From Vibrio harveyi NBRC 15634 = ATCC 14126 = KCTC 12724 (GTDB taxonomy: Bacteria > Pseudomonadota > Gammaproteobacteria > Enterobacterales > Vibrionaceae): a DNA stretch of 64,000 nt. The DNA lies in the NCBI RefSeq assembly GCF_001591145.1, contig NZ_BCUF01000010.1, positions 1 to 64,000 of the forward strand. The letters run 5' to 3'. Shown one piece after another: positions 9,708 to 18,057 of this stretch. The notes beneath the pieces were generated by a model. That model was given only the letters and a program-made list of their open reading frames with translations, ran no database searches and was not told the DNA's origin. Within the stretch, counting starts at the first letter, position 1. Each line of letters starts with the position of its first letter. The position numbers and the translations under genes were made by a program.

Positions 9708-12700
9708 GTGGTCGGATCGTTTTCATGGAATAACCTATCGGTAAAACACAAGCTATTTAGCTTGGTTTTCTTACCCATCATTTTGCTTCTCTTTCTAGCC
9801 GGACAGCAAGTTCATCGACTATCTAGCCAAGCGCAAGATCTTGAGAAAGCGCAACTGTTCTCTGACTATATGGACAAAGTCTCTTATCTCTATAATTTGC
9901 CGAATAACACTGAAGTTACCGATGTTGAAGCAGAAATAAAATCGGTAACTCAATCACTCAGCAATGGTGCCAATGGCATTTTCTTGGATAAAGGCGCTGA
10001 GATGAAAGACCTTCTTTCTAGCCTCGAAGAAGCGAACCTCTCTCTGTCGGCAGCCACCGACATGGACGAGCGTCTCGATATCGCAGAGTGGCGTGCAGAT
10101 ACCTACAAACAGATTTTATTGGCATTAGAAAAGGTGCCATTCAATGATGCAACTTTTGAAATTCAAGCCCACCTTTCAGCATTGATGCAAATTGAGTGGT
10201 TAATGTTCTGGTCTCAAGAAGAAAACCTGCTCAGTCAATATTTGATTTACTCTATTGAACAAAATCAAAGCTATGACGTAGATGTCAGCAGCGAGATCGA
10301 CTCCTTAGTTAAGAATCAGCAACTGTTCTTAGAACGCTTCGTCACATTAAACGCTAACCAACAGCAAGTTGAATTGCTTATTGAAACCTTCACCAATGAC
10401 GTCTTTGTACGCAGTCAAGAATTTAGAAGCTTCCTTTTAAATGAAGAAGCACTTAGTACACTTCCACCACAAGAAATCGCAGCTGGTTTAACAGCTCTAA
10501 ACGGTCGACTCGCTCTGCTTAAGGCGGTCGACAACAAAATGACGGAGCAATTGCAAGCAGACGTAGAACATGCCATTTCCGCGGCAAACCAACAACGACT
10601 GATGTTCATTAGCGTCATGTCAGTCATGACAATTCTCGTCGTGAGCTTAGCCGTGCGTTTGGTTCGAAAAGTAACCAGTAATCTTCAACTGGTTCTTGAG
10701 TTCTTACGTCGTGACAGTTACAGCGAAGAATCCCCCCTTGTCGAATTAGTCAAAGGTAAAGACGAACTGAGTAAGTTTGCCCAAGAAGTCGAGAGACTCA
10801 GTTATGAACGAGAACAAGCCAAGGTTAAATTAACTCAAGCGAAAGAAGACGCAGAGCGCGCAAAAGACGATGCAATTAAAGCAAGCAAAGCGAAAAGCAG
10901 CTTCTTAGCCAACATGTCCCATGAAATCCGCACCCCTCTTAATGGCGTTATTGGTATTTCTGAAGTGCTATCTGATACATCATTAACCGCAACACAGCGC
11001 GACTATGTTGATACGATTGAAACGTCCTCCCAACTATTACTTAGCTTGATTAACGACATACTCGATTTCTCTAAGATTGAATCAGGTATGTTATTGATCA
11101 GTCCGCACTCGACCTGTGTGCGTGAATCCATTTACGATATTGCTTCTATCGTTTCACCAAAAGCAAAAGAGAAAGGCATCGACCTTAAAGTAAACATCAG
11201 CCGCAACACGCCTTTCCGCTTAATGATCGACGATCACCGTTTACGCCAAGTCGTAATGAACTTTATGTCTAACGCCGTTAAATTTACTGATAAAGGAACG
11301 GTGCTCCTCTCTGTTACAACTCATGTTGTTTCTGGTTCAAATGCCGTAATGGAGTTTTCTGTTCAAGATTCCGGTATTGGTATTGATGAGCAACAACAGA
11401 AAAAGATCTTCGAACCATTCGCACAAGAAGATGACTCCACTACCCGCCAATTTGGCGGTACTGGGCTGGGCTTAGCCATCAGCACTCAACTGGTTGAGTT
11501 AATGGGTGGGCAAATTCAACTTGAATCAGAAAAAGGCAAAGGTAGCCGCTTCTTCTTCCAACTGAACCCTTCTGTTGTTCAACTCGACTTTGATGCAAAA
11601 CACACCGCAAATTATGGACAAATTTGGTTGGTCTGCGACGACACCAACATGGAAACAACGCTTCGTGATGAATTGAACTTCTACCGTATCGCTGTTCACC
11701 AATCGGTTACGAGTTTAGAGAGTTTACCAACATGGATTAATGACAATGAGCACATCATTGTTATCTACGCTGAAACTCGACCAAATGCTGCAATGGAAAG
11801 CGAAGATCACTTCAACAAGCTTGAATCGCAGAACGTCCGCTTATGCTTGGTTAAACACCTTCATAGTGACCAATTTGATTTTGGTGAAAGTGTCAGTGCC
11901 ATCATTACGCAACCTCTTCTTGGGCAACGTCTGGTCAAAGCGCTTGAAAATTGCGAGACCAAATTCAACCAAGCAAATTTACAAGCAGTGGTGGGTACAT
12001 CAGAACCGTCGCAAAGTAAGATTTTGGTGGTCGACGATAACACCGTAAACCAGAAAATCGCAGGCTTGCACGTAGCCAAAGCGGGTTTTACTTTTGACCT
12101 AGCAGCAAATGGACTAGAAGCGGTCGAGATGTTCAAAAAGAATCAATACTCCTTGATTCTTATGGATTGCATGATGCCAGTTATGGATGGATTTGAGGCC
12201 ACGCAGAAAATCCGACAGCTGGAACACGAACAAAATCGCAGTGTGAAGATCCCAATTATCGCGTTAACGGCAAGTGTGGTCGATGACGACATTCAGAAGT
12301 GTTTTGATGTTGGCATGGATGATTACGTACCGAAACCTTTCAAAGCCAACATATTGAAAGAGAAATTAGCAAAAGCGGCGACTGTTCCAATCGTTGAAGA
12401 CAACGTATCGTCTGCCTTCTCTGGTACTGGCATTAGCGCGAAATCTAAACTGCAAGATAAACCTGAACCGACCTCTATCAATACACTTCCAAGCCGCTCT
12501 GAGCGCATTTTGCTTGTAGAAGATAATACGGTGAATCAGAAAGTTGCCTCGTTATTGCTGAGTAAAGCTGGGTATCAGTTTGAGATTGCCGAAAATGGTC
12601 AGATCGCCGTTGATATGTTTCAACAAGATAACGGTTTCGACATCATTTTGATGGATTGCATGATGCCTGTAATGGACGGCTTCGAAGCGACGAAAGAAAT

Positions 12701-12869
12701 CCGTGCTTACGAAAAAAATTCGGGATTACCCAAAACGCCGATTATTGCACTGACAGCAAGTGTTGTGGACGATGATATCCAGCGTTGCTACGACTCTGGC
12801 ATGGATGCATACGTACCGAAGCCTGTCAGAAAAGAAAAACTTCTGCACCAGATTGAAAGCGTCATTTAA
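9708..12869 (+). CDS. Hybrid sensor histidine kinase with two receiver domains
   Basis: This protein has 1053 residues. An N-terminal membrane helix (about 15-35) and a second near 298-318 bracket a mostly helical periplasmic domain of about 260 residues resembling nitrate/nitrite-sensor (NIT) or four-helix sensors. A coiled coil precedes the kinase core: H-box [17 protein letters not shown] with His405, N-box [13 protein letters not shown], and G-boxes DSGIGI and [10 protein letters not shown]. Two receiver domains follow, with phosphoacceptor Asp820 and Asp983, both in [15 protein letters not shown]. There is no HPt domain, so an external phosphotransfer protein is needed. The two receivers are very similar and probably arose by duplication. 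The GTG at 9708 is the only start giving the full membrane helix. The next two genes follow within 11 bp and 1 bp and form an operon with it. Confidence 0.93.
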   Translation: MVGSFSWNNLSVKHKLFSLVFLPIILLLFLAGQQVHRLSSQAQDLEKAQLFSDYMDKVSYLYNLPNNTEVTDVEAEIKSVTQSLSNGANGIFLDKGAEMKDLLSSLEEANLSLSAATDMDERLDIAEWRADTYKQILLALEKVPFNDATFEIQAHLSALMQIEWLMFWSQEENLLSQYLIYSIEQNQSYDVDVSSEIDSLVKNQQLFLERFVTLNANQQQVELLIETFTNDVFVRSQEFRSFLLNEEALSTLPPQEIAAGLTALNGRLALLKAVDNKMTEQLQADVEHAISAANQQRLMFISVMSVMTILVVSLAVRLVRKVTSNLQLVLEFLRRDSYSEESPLVELVKGKDELSKFAQEVERLSYEREQAKVKLTQAKEDAERAKDDAIKASKAKSSFLANMSHEIRTPLNGVIGISEVLSDTSLTATQRDYVDTIETSSQLLLSLINDILDFSKIESGMLLISPHSTCVRESIYDIASIVSPKAKEKGIDLKVNISRNTPFRLMIDDHRLRQVVMNFMSNAVKFTDKGTVLLSVTTHVVSGSNAVMEFSVQDSGIGIDEQQQKKIFEPFAQEDDSTTRQFGGTGLGLAISTQLVELMGGQIQLESEKGKGSRFFFQLNPSVVQLDFDAKHTANYGQIWLVCDDTNMETTLRDELNFYRIAVHQSVTSLESLPTWINDNEHIIVIYAETRPNAAMESEDHFNKLESQNVRLCLVKHLHSDQFDFGESVSAIITQPLLGQRLVKALENCETKFNQANLQAVVGTSEPSQSKILVVDDNTVNQKIAGLHVAKAGFTFDLAANGLEAVEMFKKNQYSLILMDCMMPVMDGFEATQKIRQLEHEQNRSVKIPIIALTASVVDDDIQKCFDVGMDDYVPKPFKANILKEKLAKAATVPIVEDNVSSAFSGTGISAKSKLQDKPEPTSINTLPSRSERILLVEDNTVNQKVASLLLSKAGYQFEIAENGQIAVDMFQQDNGFDIILMDCMMPVMDGFEATKEIRAYEKNSGLPKTPIIALTASVVDDDIQRCYDSGMDAYVPKPVRKEKLLHQIESVI

Positions 12870-12880
12870 GGGGTAATAGT

Positions 12881-13360
12881 ATGGATACCCACTTCTCTAT
12901 AGCTAAAAATAACGTTCTCAAATCGCTCTCTACAGCTTTGATGGCTTTTGCTTTGCTGATGTCGTTCGATAGTGAAGCTCTCGCAGCCGATAGCTATGCG
13001 ATTTTTTCCCTCGACTCTAATTTTGATGAGCTCAACATAACCAAAGCGAGAAAACTGTATCGTGGTAAAACCAAGCGTTTACAAGGTAAGCGAATCGAAC
13101 TGTCTGATTGGCCGGATGCGTCATCTGAACGTTTAGAGTTCTACCGTTATTTACTCAATAAAAACGCGGCGCAAATGAATGCGCACTGGGCTAGCTTGTC
13201 GTTTTCAGGTAAAGCTCGCCCACCGAAAGTCATTGATAATTCCAGTATGGAAGCCCTTTTAGAATGGATGAAAGAAAAGCCTAACCGCATTGGGTATGCA
13301 CCAGTGAGTAGCCTTCCTTCAAATGCTCAAATCCTCTACGTTGTAAGTTCGGAGAAATAA
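12881..13360 (+). CDS. Small PstS-like periplasmic substrate-binding protein
   Basis: The product is 159 residues with a signal peptide cleaved near ALAA (about residue 36). The rest resembles one lobe of phosphate-binding (PstS-like) proteins: LYRGKTKRLQGKRIELSDWPD, FYRYLLNKNAAQMNAHWASLSFSGKARPP and IGYAPVSSLPSNAQILYVV. It is about half the size of a true PstS and there are no transport genes beside it. It sits between a hybrid kinase and an outer-membrane barrel in one operon, so it may present a ligand to the kinase sensor domain rather than feed a transporter. That role is an inference; the family assignment rests on sequence pattern alone. Confidence 0.75.
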   Translation: MDTHFSIAKNNVLKSLSTALMAFALLMSFDSEALAADSYAIFSLDSNFDELNITKARKLYRGKTKRLQGKRIELSDWPDASSERLEFYRYLLNKNAAQMNAHWASLSFSGKARPPKVIDNSSMEALLEWMKEKPNRIGYAPVSSLPSNAQILYVVSSEK

Positions 13361-13361
13361 T

Positions 13362-14465
13362 ATGAAGAAAACACTCATCGCATCCATCACGGCAACAACA
13401 CTAAGTAGCGTCGCTTTCCCGAGCTTGGCAGCAATCGAACTCACCGATAACTTATCGTTAAGTGGCTTTGGCTCAACCTCATGGGCGACAACAGACAACA
13501 AAACGCCAGTATTAGTGAATCGTTTTATCGATGACGAAAACTGTTATGACTGTGACACCACATTAGGTGTTCAACTGGATTTTTACTACGACGCGTTTAA
13601 AGCATCCGCGCAGGTGGTGAAAAGACCGCAAGACCATTGGAGTGACCCGCAACTAGAGTGGGCTTACCTCGCCTATACCTATGGCAATATTGAGTTTCGT
13701 GGCGGTCGTCTGAGAATGCCCGTGTTCTTAGCCTCTGAATACTACTATGTCGGACACGCATTTACCCCTGCTCGCCCACCAAATGAAGTTTATGACAGTA
13801 TCTTAGGCATCACCGCGTTTAACGGCATTTCATTCTTGTGGAACTATGACATCAATGACAGCATGACACTGACGACTACGCCATTTGTCGGCTTCCACGA
13901 TGAAAGTACGGTCGACTTCAATGACAGTACTGAGCTCACCTTCAAGACCAATGAAATGTACGGTATTAACTTCATCTTAAGTGGCGATTACTATCGTTGG
14001 AATTTCACGTATTTGGATTCGAACTATGACCAAGAAACCAAGTTAACTAACTTCCCGGTTCAAGCGCCTGATGGCTCAATCATTATTCTTCCGTCATACA
14101 CTGATAAGTTGAAAAATGAGAGCATTAAATTGTATTCATTAGGTGCTGAGTACGAGTTTGATGCCTTCACGCTAACCGTCGAAGGTCAAACCAACGATAT
14201 CGCTTCCGCTTGGTACGCTCAAGGCGCGTATAACCTGAACAAATTTACCCCTTACGTGACTTATGGTCAGCAGTTTGATGACCACGAGCACAAGGTTGGG
14301 GACAGCTACCTACTTGGTGTGAGATACGATCTTCACTACAATGTGTCACTCAATGCAGAATGGCAACACTTCAAAGCTTATCGCAATGCATCTGGCGCAT
14401 TCGTCGATACACCAGAGGATGATAATGCAAACATGTACACCATCATGGTGAACTTTGTCTTTTAG
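13362..14465 (+). CDS. Outer-membrane beta-barrel (porin-like) protein
   Basis: The 367-residue protein has a signal peptide (cleavage near SLAA, about residue 24) and then alternating amphipathic strands rich in Tyr, Trp, Asp and Asn, ending in MYTIMVNFVF with the terminal Phe typical of outer-membrane barrels. The segment FRGGRLRMPVFLASEYYYVGHAFTPARPP resembles lumen-lining loops of porin-like proteins in gammaproteobacteria. A Cys pair (CYDCD, about residue 60) could form a surface disulfide. It begins one base after the binding-protein stop and completes the three-gene operon with the hybrid kinase. The substrate cannot be told. Confidence 0.82.
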   Translation: MKKTLIASITATTLSSVAFPSLAAIELTDNLSLSGFGSTSWATTDNKTPVLVNRFIDDENCYDCDTTLGVQLDFYYDAFKASAQVVKRPQDHWSDPQLEWAYLAYTYGNIEFRGGRLRMPVFLASEYYYVGHAFTPARPPNEVYDSILGITAFNGISFLWNYDINDSMTLTTTPFVGFHDESTVDFNDSTELTFKTNEMYGINFILSGDYYRWNFTYLDSNYDQETKLTNFPVQAPDGSIIILPSYTDKLKNESIKLYSLGAEYEFDAFTLTVEGQTNDIASAWYAQGAYNLNKFTPYVTYGQQFDDHEHKVGDSYLLGVRYDLHYNVSLNAEWQHFKAYRNASGAFVDTPEDDNANMYTIMVNFVF

Positions 14466-14471
14466 CGCCAT

Positions 14472-14497
14472 GGCAGGTCGAGTAATACCGACCTGCC
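14472..14497. terminator. Hairpin between convergent genes
   Basis: A perfect 9-bp GC-rich stem (GGCAGGTCG / CGACCTGCC) lies 6 bp after the barrel-protein stop, with only a short T-run (CTTTT) downstream. It probably ends the kinase operon. Confidence 0.6.
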
Positions 14498-14536
14498 CGC
14501 TTTTCCGAAATGCTCAAACGATGTTCATGTAACGGG

Positions 14537-15151
14537 CTAACCATTAAACATGTTTTGCTCAATCTTACGATCTCTAAAGTAAAACTCTTTATCGTGCTCG
14601 CCGATTTCTCGTAATACTCGACAAGGATTGCCAACCGCAACAACATTAGCTGGGATATCCTTTGTCACGACACTCCCCGCGCCAATTACGGAGTTTTCGC
14701 CGATTGTCACGCCCGGTAATACCACCGAGTTCGCCCCTATCCAAACGTTATTACCAATATGAACTGGGATATTAAACTGAGCGATGTCACGCCTTAGTTC
14801 CGGATCAATTGGGTGCCCAGCAGTCGCGATGGTGACATTCGGTCCAATCATGACATGATCGCCGATATAAATATGAGTGTCGTCAACTAAAGTCAGATTA
14901 AAGTTAGCGTAAACATTGTCACCTAGGTGGGTATGGCAGCCCCAGTTAGCTCTCAATGGCGGTTCGATGTAGCAATTCTTTCCAACCGATGCGAGCAAGT
15001 GGTTCAATATGTTAGAGCGCTTCTCTCCCTCCGAAGGACGTGTTTGATTGTAGTCGTATAAGGTCTCTAGACATTCAGTTTGCATTGCTGCCAACGCTTC
15101 ATCATTGCAGAAGTACACCTGTTGGCTGTGTAGCATGATTTTCTTATCCAT
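14537..15151 (-). CDS. LacA/Maa-type sugar O-acetyltransferase
   Basis: The 204-residue protein carries the N-terminal maltose/galactoside acetyltransferase cap (TRPSEGEKRSNILNHLLA) followed by left-handed beta-helix hexapeptide repeats: IYIGDHVMIGPNVTIAT, VWIGANSVVLPGVTIG and NSVIGAGSVVTKDIPANVV. The catalytic His is in TAGHPIDPELR. Its length and motifs closely match galactoside O-acetyltransferase (LacA). It would transfer acetyl from acetyl-CoA to a sugar hydroxyl in the cytoplasm. No lac-type genes are adjacent, so the natural acceptor is uncertain. It is monocistronic and convergent with the barrel gene. Confidence 0.9.
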   Translation of the reverse strand: MDKKIMLHSQQVYFCNDEALAAMQTECLETLYDYNQTRPSEGEKRSNILNHLLASVGKNCYIEPPLRANWGCHTHLGDNVYANFNLTLVDDTHIYIGDHVMIGPNVTIATAGHPIDPELRRDIAQFNIPVHIGNNVWIGANSVVLPGVTIGENSVIGAGSVVTKDIPANVVAVGNPCRVLREIGEHDKEFYFRDRKIEQNMFNG

Positions 15152-15492
15152 TGCCGTTCCTGTTTAGGATGTTCTTTGCGAAAATTTAGCAAAGAGACGC
15201 TCAAAGAATCTTGGCAAAAATCATGAAAGTAGCACCGCATCGCAATCAGAAATAAATAATGCCATCAGGCGCACAATTTCACGCGATACGAGCAACAGAC
15301 AAAATGGGAGATGGTTAAACACTAATTGAATGGAGATGAGACAAGACGAAAGAATGAAACGTTGAAATGAAAGTTGCCATCAAAAATGCCGCGAAAATCG
15401 AATCTTACGGCTTATGCCCAAGTGACTTTGATATGCGGAGTTCAGAGTGTTGTCATTGATTCGAGGTTACTTGGGTATGTTATCAAACGGTC
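15152..15492. other. Intergenic region with a dispersed inverted-repeat element
   Basis: This 341-bp stretch has no credible gene. Its right part (15413-15479) is an imperfect inverted repeat described separately. The left part next to 15151 should carry the promoter of the acetyltransferase gene. Confidence 0.5.
15413..15479. repeat. Dispersed inverted-repeat element, complete copy
   Basis: Left end TATGCCCAAGTGACTT and right end AGGTTACTTGGGTATG are imperfect inverted repeats (12 of 16 positions pair) around a 35-bp centre. Related ends occur at 19103, 21666 and 46159, always in gaps between genes. This looks like a short non-coding miniature repeat family; it encodes nothing. Confidence 0.7.
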
Positions 15493-15813
15493 TTATTTCT
15501 TCTTTTTGCGGTTTTCTAATCGAGCTTTAAACTTCTTGTTTCGACGCTTTAGAGCACGGAAAAATTTAGACTCTTCGTGATACCAACCTATCACGCTAAT
15601 CGGAAAGCCTACCAGCATCACGATAAATAAATCCGCAGGAAACTGCTCCGTGATGTCTTTAAAGGTTTGCAGCTCACCGAATATAAACAAGCCAATGACT
15701 TTGCCAAGCAGCAACGCACAGCAGATCATCAAGAAAGACTTAATAATATAGTGCCACTTGCCTTTCTTGCGCTCTTCTCGCCAATACACGTATTTGTGCT
15801 CGCGGTTGTACAT
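15493..15813 (-). CDS. Hypothetical membrane protein with very basic tail
   Basis: The product is 106 residues. Two membrane helices are predicted, about 24-46 (IIKSFLMICCALLLGKVIGLFIF) and 61-79 (ADLFIVMLVGFPISVIGW). The N-terminus is charged (YWREERKKGKWHY) and the C-terminus ends in a strongly basic stretch (RALKRRNKKFKARLENRKKKK), which should lie in the cytoplasm. I do not recognise a family. The frame has normal codon use. It stands alone between two minus-strand genes. Confidence 0.65.
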   Translation of the reverse strand: MYNREHKYVYWREERKKGKWHYIIKSFLMICCALLLGKVIGLFIFGELQTFKDITEQFPADLFIVMLVGFPISVIGWYHEESKFFRALKRRNKKFKARLENRKKKK

Positions 15814-15965
15814 TGCCCCTCCAAGTTCGTGACATTGTCATGGATACTATCGCAAATGGTTACCTATTTTGTTAATGGGCGTAGGCGCATTGCTTACACA
15901 CTACTTCTAATCATAGTGCTGTTGGAGGGAGTTGCTTGTCAGACCAATAAGAAATGACGTGAATT

Positions 15966-16514
15966 TTACCTAGACTGCCACATCTGCTTGTATGAACGGA
16001 ACTCCTTGTTCGACTCATCCAAACCAAAACGTGCCGCAAGCGCTTCTAACTCTTGTTTATAACGAACAAGTGAACTTTCGTCATCGGTCATAATGGCGAA
16101 TTCCGCAAAGTGCCCAATGCCTTCTAGATGGTCGAGAGTAATATGGAACGAGCCGATAAAGTAAATGCTGCGTACTTTTTTGGTTTGAAGAATCACTTCG
16201 TAGCCCATGTTTCCTAGCATACTTTTGGCAGCATGTGACTTAGTAATATCGGTGGCTTCACAGCGATCCTCTTCCGGTCCTTTGACAATCCAAAGTTTGA
16301 TACCAGACGGCTCGATTTCTCGAATTACCAGACTTTTTCCTTCATGACTGAGTTTGCGTTCTGGCGTGTCGTAGAACCAATCAGACTCTTGATTGTCTTC
16401 AAACATGACTTCATGTTCTAAACCATTCAACACCGCTAAAAAAGCTTGTTTATCTTGTACACGGTACTTCAATTCGACTTCAAACTGACCTTGAAAATGC
16501 TGATCTGCACTCAT
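15966..16514 (-). CDS. cyaB: CYTH-domain protein, class IV adenylate cyclase-like (CyaB type)
   Basis: This 182-residue protein is a single CYTH (triphosphate tunnel) domain. The N-terminal HFQGQFEVELKYRV contains the ExExK signature that binds the triphosphate, and its opening closely resembles Aeromonas CyaB. Further conserved parts are DWFYDTPERKL, LVIREIEPSGIKLWIVKGPEEDRCEATDI and ITLDHLEGIGHFAEFAI. Class IV cyclases make cAMP from ATP, but some relatives are thiamine triphosphatases or general tripolyphosphatases, so the reaction is not settled by sequence alone. The symbol is given by resemblance. Confidence 0.75.
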   Translation of the reverse strand: MSADQHFQGQFEVELKYRVQDKQAFLAVLNGLEHEVMFEDNQESDWFYDTPERKLSHEGKSLVIREIEPSGIKLWIVKGPEEDRCEATDITKSHAAKSMLGNMGYEVILQTKKVRSIYFIGSFHITLDHLEGIGHFAEFAIMTDDESSLVRYKQELEALAARFGLDESNKEFRSYKQMWQSR

Positions 16515-16617
16515 GTGGCAACCTCATTACTGCTCTACACCTCATACCTCTGGGTGTTTCAAAGCAGCAGGATGGTAGCACAGCCTAAGTCGCGAATCTG
16601 ATAAACAGACCTTTCTT

Positions 16618-17052
16618 TTAATGTTTACGAAAGACCCAGATTGGTCCTATCAAAAGAAACTGAATATCTTCGAAAAACGAGGGCTTCTTCCCCTCTATCT
16701 TGTGCCCGATAAACTGGAATATCCAAAGGATTCCAAATAGCAGCATTGAGATGTGGAGTATCGGCCAACCGAGTATCTCCATTGACCATATCAAGCCAAT
16801 ACACGCAACCGTGTAGCCGATCATCATCATAAATACGCTTAGTGAGAGTCGGAAATAAAAGATCCAAGCTGGTAACGCCGCCAGCCATACCCAATTGAGA
16901 TTGAACCCAAACAAAGGAATCTGCGGAATGGACCATATCAACCCGACGACAGAAAGAAAGATGCCAGGGAAAGCAACTTTATGAATTTTCTGGTTGATTG
17001 GATTTTGATGGCTTTCACCGTAAGCTTCTAACCATTCAGAGAGTGCACGCAT
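16618..17052 (-). CDS. Mpo1/DUF962-family membrane protein
   Basis: The protein has 144 residues with four hydrophobic helices. Conserved His-containing motifs of the Mpo1-like family are present: YGESHQNPINQKIHKVAFP near the N-terminus and FQFIGHKIEGKKPSFFED near the C-terminus. In yeast Mpo1 the equivalent His residues bind iron for 2-hydroxy fatty acid oxidation. Bacterial members are uncharacterised. Monocistronic on the minus strand; the gene upstream (16515-16617 gap) is the CYTH protein. Confidence 0.82.
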   Translation of the reverse strand: MRALSEWLEAYGESHQNPINQKIHKVAFPGIFLSVVGLIWSIPQIPLFGFNLNWVWLAALPAWIFYFRLSLSVFMMMIGYTVACIGLIWSMEILGWPILHISMLLFGILWIFQFIGHKIEGKKPSFFEDIQFLLIGPIWVFRKH

Positions 17053-17168
17053 AACTTCACCTTTAACATCACCATAACATTTATATAGTCGGTGCGAGTT
17101 AAAGGTGCGAGTTTTTGTTTATTGATATTGATAATAAGCCGAATATCTGTGAGCAATAACAAACTATC

Positions 17169-17428
17169 TTACTGATATCCCAATGAAATACGCTGAGCTT
17201 TGGTTAATTTGGCGACCACAAGATCATATGAGCGTTCACACAAATCTTGTACTAACCCGTCTTCAGGCGTTACTTTAACGCTTACGTACTCTCTCCCATT
17301 TCACTCGGCTAGAATGGCGAGCATCTTCCCTTTGATTTTAAAAACCAACGCATCAGGACCGAACGGAAAGTCACTTTCTGCACACATCAATGTATCGAGA
17401 AACTGCGCTAACTATCTAATCGATTCAT
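17169..17428 (-). pseudogene. Decayed YjbR/MmcQ-family gene
   Basis: Reading the minus strand gives a clear YjbR/MmcQ pattern broken three times. An ATG at 17428 with a fair ribosome site starts MNRLDS and hits a TAG at once. The homologous frame is one base off and reads AQFLDTLMCAESDFPFGPDA then LVFKIKGKMLAILAE. An in-frame TGA at 17301-17303 interrupts it. It resumes as GREYVSVKVTPEDGLVQDL, then CERSYDLVVAKLTKAQRI, ending TAA at 17169. Between VTPE and DGLVQDL the family normally has about 25 more residues (PGYHMNK.HWNTV), which are missing. So there is a frameshift, a nonsense codon and an internal deletion. The intact family is a small DNA-binding-like protein of unknown role. Confidence 0.85.
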
Positions 17429-17453
17429 CCCTATCCTAAACCTTTGAATTCAT

Positions 17454-17936
17454 TTATTCATATTGAGGCAATAACAATTTTAATGCCTGATTAACCTGTG
17501 CTCTTTCGTCACGAGTCAACGACCCCATTAATTCATGCTGAGCCTGTAAATGTTGCTCAATAAGCGCATCGATCAGCTCAAAACCTTTTGAAGTAAGCTG
17601 AACACTCACACTGCGGCGATCTTCTTTGCTGTGCTCGCGAGCGATCAATCCTTTTTTTTCCAGCTTGTCGAGTCGATTGGTCATGGCACCAGACGTCAGC
17701 ATCATCGATGAGATCAACTCCGAAGGGGTTAAACGATAAGGTTCACCACTACGACGCAACGTAGCTAATACATCGAACTCACCCATTTTAAGATCGTAGC
17801 GCTTATGCACTTCGGCAACGTGGTTTTCCATATATTTAGCAATCCGCATTAAACGCCCCATGATCGCCATTGGCTCGGTATCGAGATCAGGCTTTTCCTT
17901 AGTCCACTGACTTACCACTCTATCAATTGCGTCCAT
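17454..17936 (-). CDS. MarR-family transcriptional regulator
   Basis: This 160-residue protein has the winged-helix MarR fold: KRYDLKMGEFDVLATLRRSG, LTPSELISSMMLTSGAMTNRLDKLEKKGLI, and the wing EHSKEDRRSVSVQLTSKG with its DRR motif. The N-terminal helices serve dimerisation. It is divergent from an EamA-type exporter gene 121 bp away, and two operator-like sequences lie between them, so it most likely represses that exporter and itself until a ligand binds. Confidence 0.9.
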   Translation of the reverse strand: MDAIDRVVSQWTKEKPDLDTEPMAIMGRLMRIAKYMENHVAEVHKRYDLKMGEFDVLATLRRSGEPYRLTPSELISSMMLTSGAMTNRLDKLEKKGLIAREHSKEDRRSVSVQLTSKGFELIDALIEQHLQAQHELMGSLTRDERAQVNQALKLLLPQYE

Positions 17937-17985
17937 TTATCCTTTTATCTCCAAAGACATTTTGATTGACCAATTTATTTTAACA

Positions 17986-17998
17986 TAAAGATACTTTA
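17986..17998. promoter_or_regulatory. Probable MarR operator 1
   Basis: TAAAGATACTTTA is a perfect inverted repeat (TAAAG/CTTTA) with a 3-bp centre, about 50 bp upstream of the marR-type start. A second copy (AACGTAAAGATATTT) is at 18041-18055 just before the exporter start. Confidence 0.6.
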
Positions 17999-18043
17999 CA
18001 AGAAGCAATAACGAGCGTACCTTTACAACAAATTATCTCAACG

Positions 18044-18056
18044 TAAAGATATTTAA
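18044..18056. promoter_or_regulatory. Probable MarR operator 2
   Basis: TAAAGATATTTAA shares TAAAGATA with operator 1 in the same orientation and ends 2 bp before the ATG of the EamA gene. Binding here would block translation initiation or transcription clearing. No clear Shine-Dalgarno is present before this ATG apart from TAAAG. Confidence 0.5.
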
Positions 18057-18057
18057 C

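Noticed and set aside
15667..15957. 96-codon plus-strand frame over the small membrane protein gene
   Set aside because: It is mostly antisense to the 15493-15813 gene, which has membrane helices and normal codon use; no ribosome site.
16625..16936. 103-codon minus-strand frame inside the Mpo1-like gene
   Set aside because: It is in another frame of a gene with conserved family motifs, and lacks hydrophobic pattern or ribosome site.
17200..17439. 79-codon plus-strand frame in the MarR-side gap
   Set aside because: The same DNA on the minus strand shows the YjbR/MmcQ pattern, so the plus frame is a shadow of the decayed gene.
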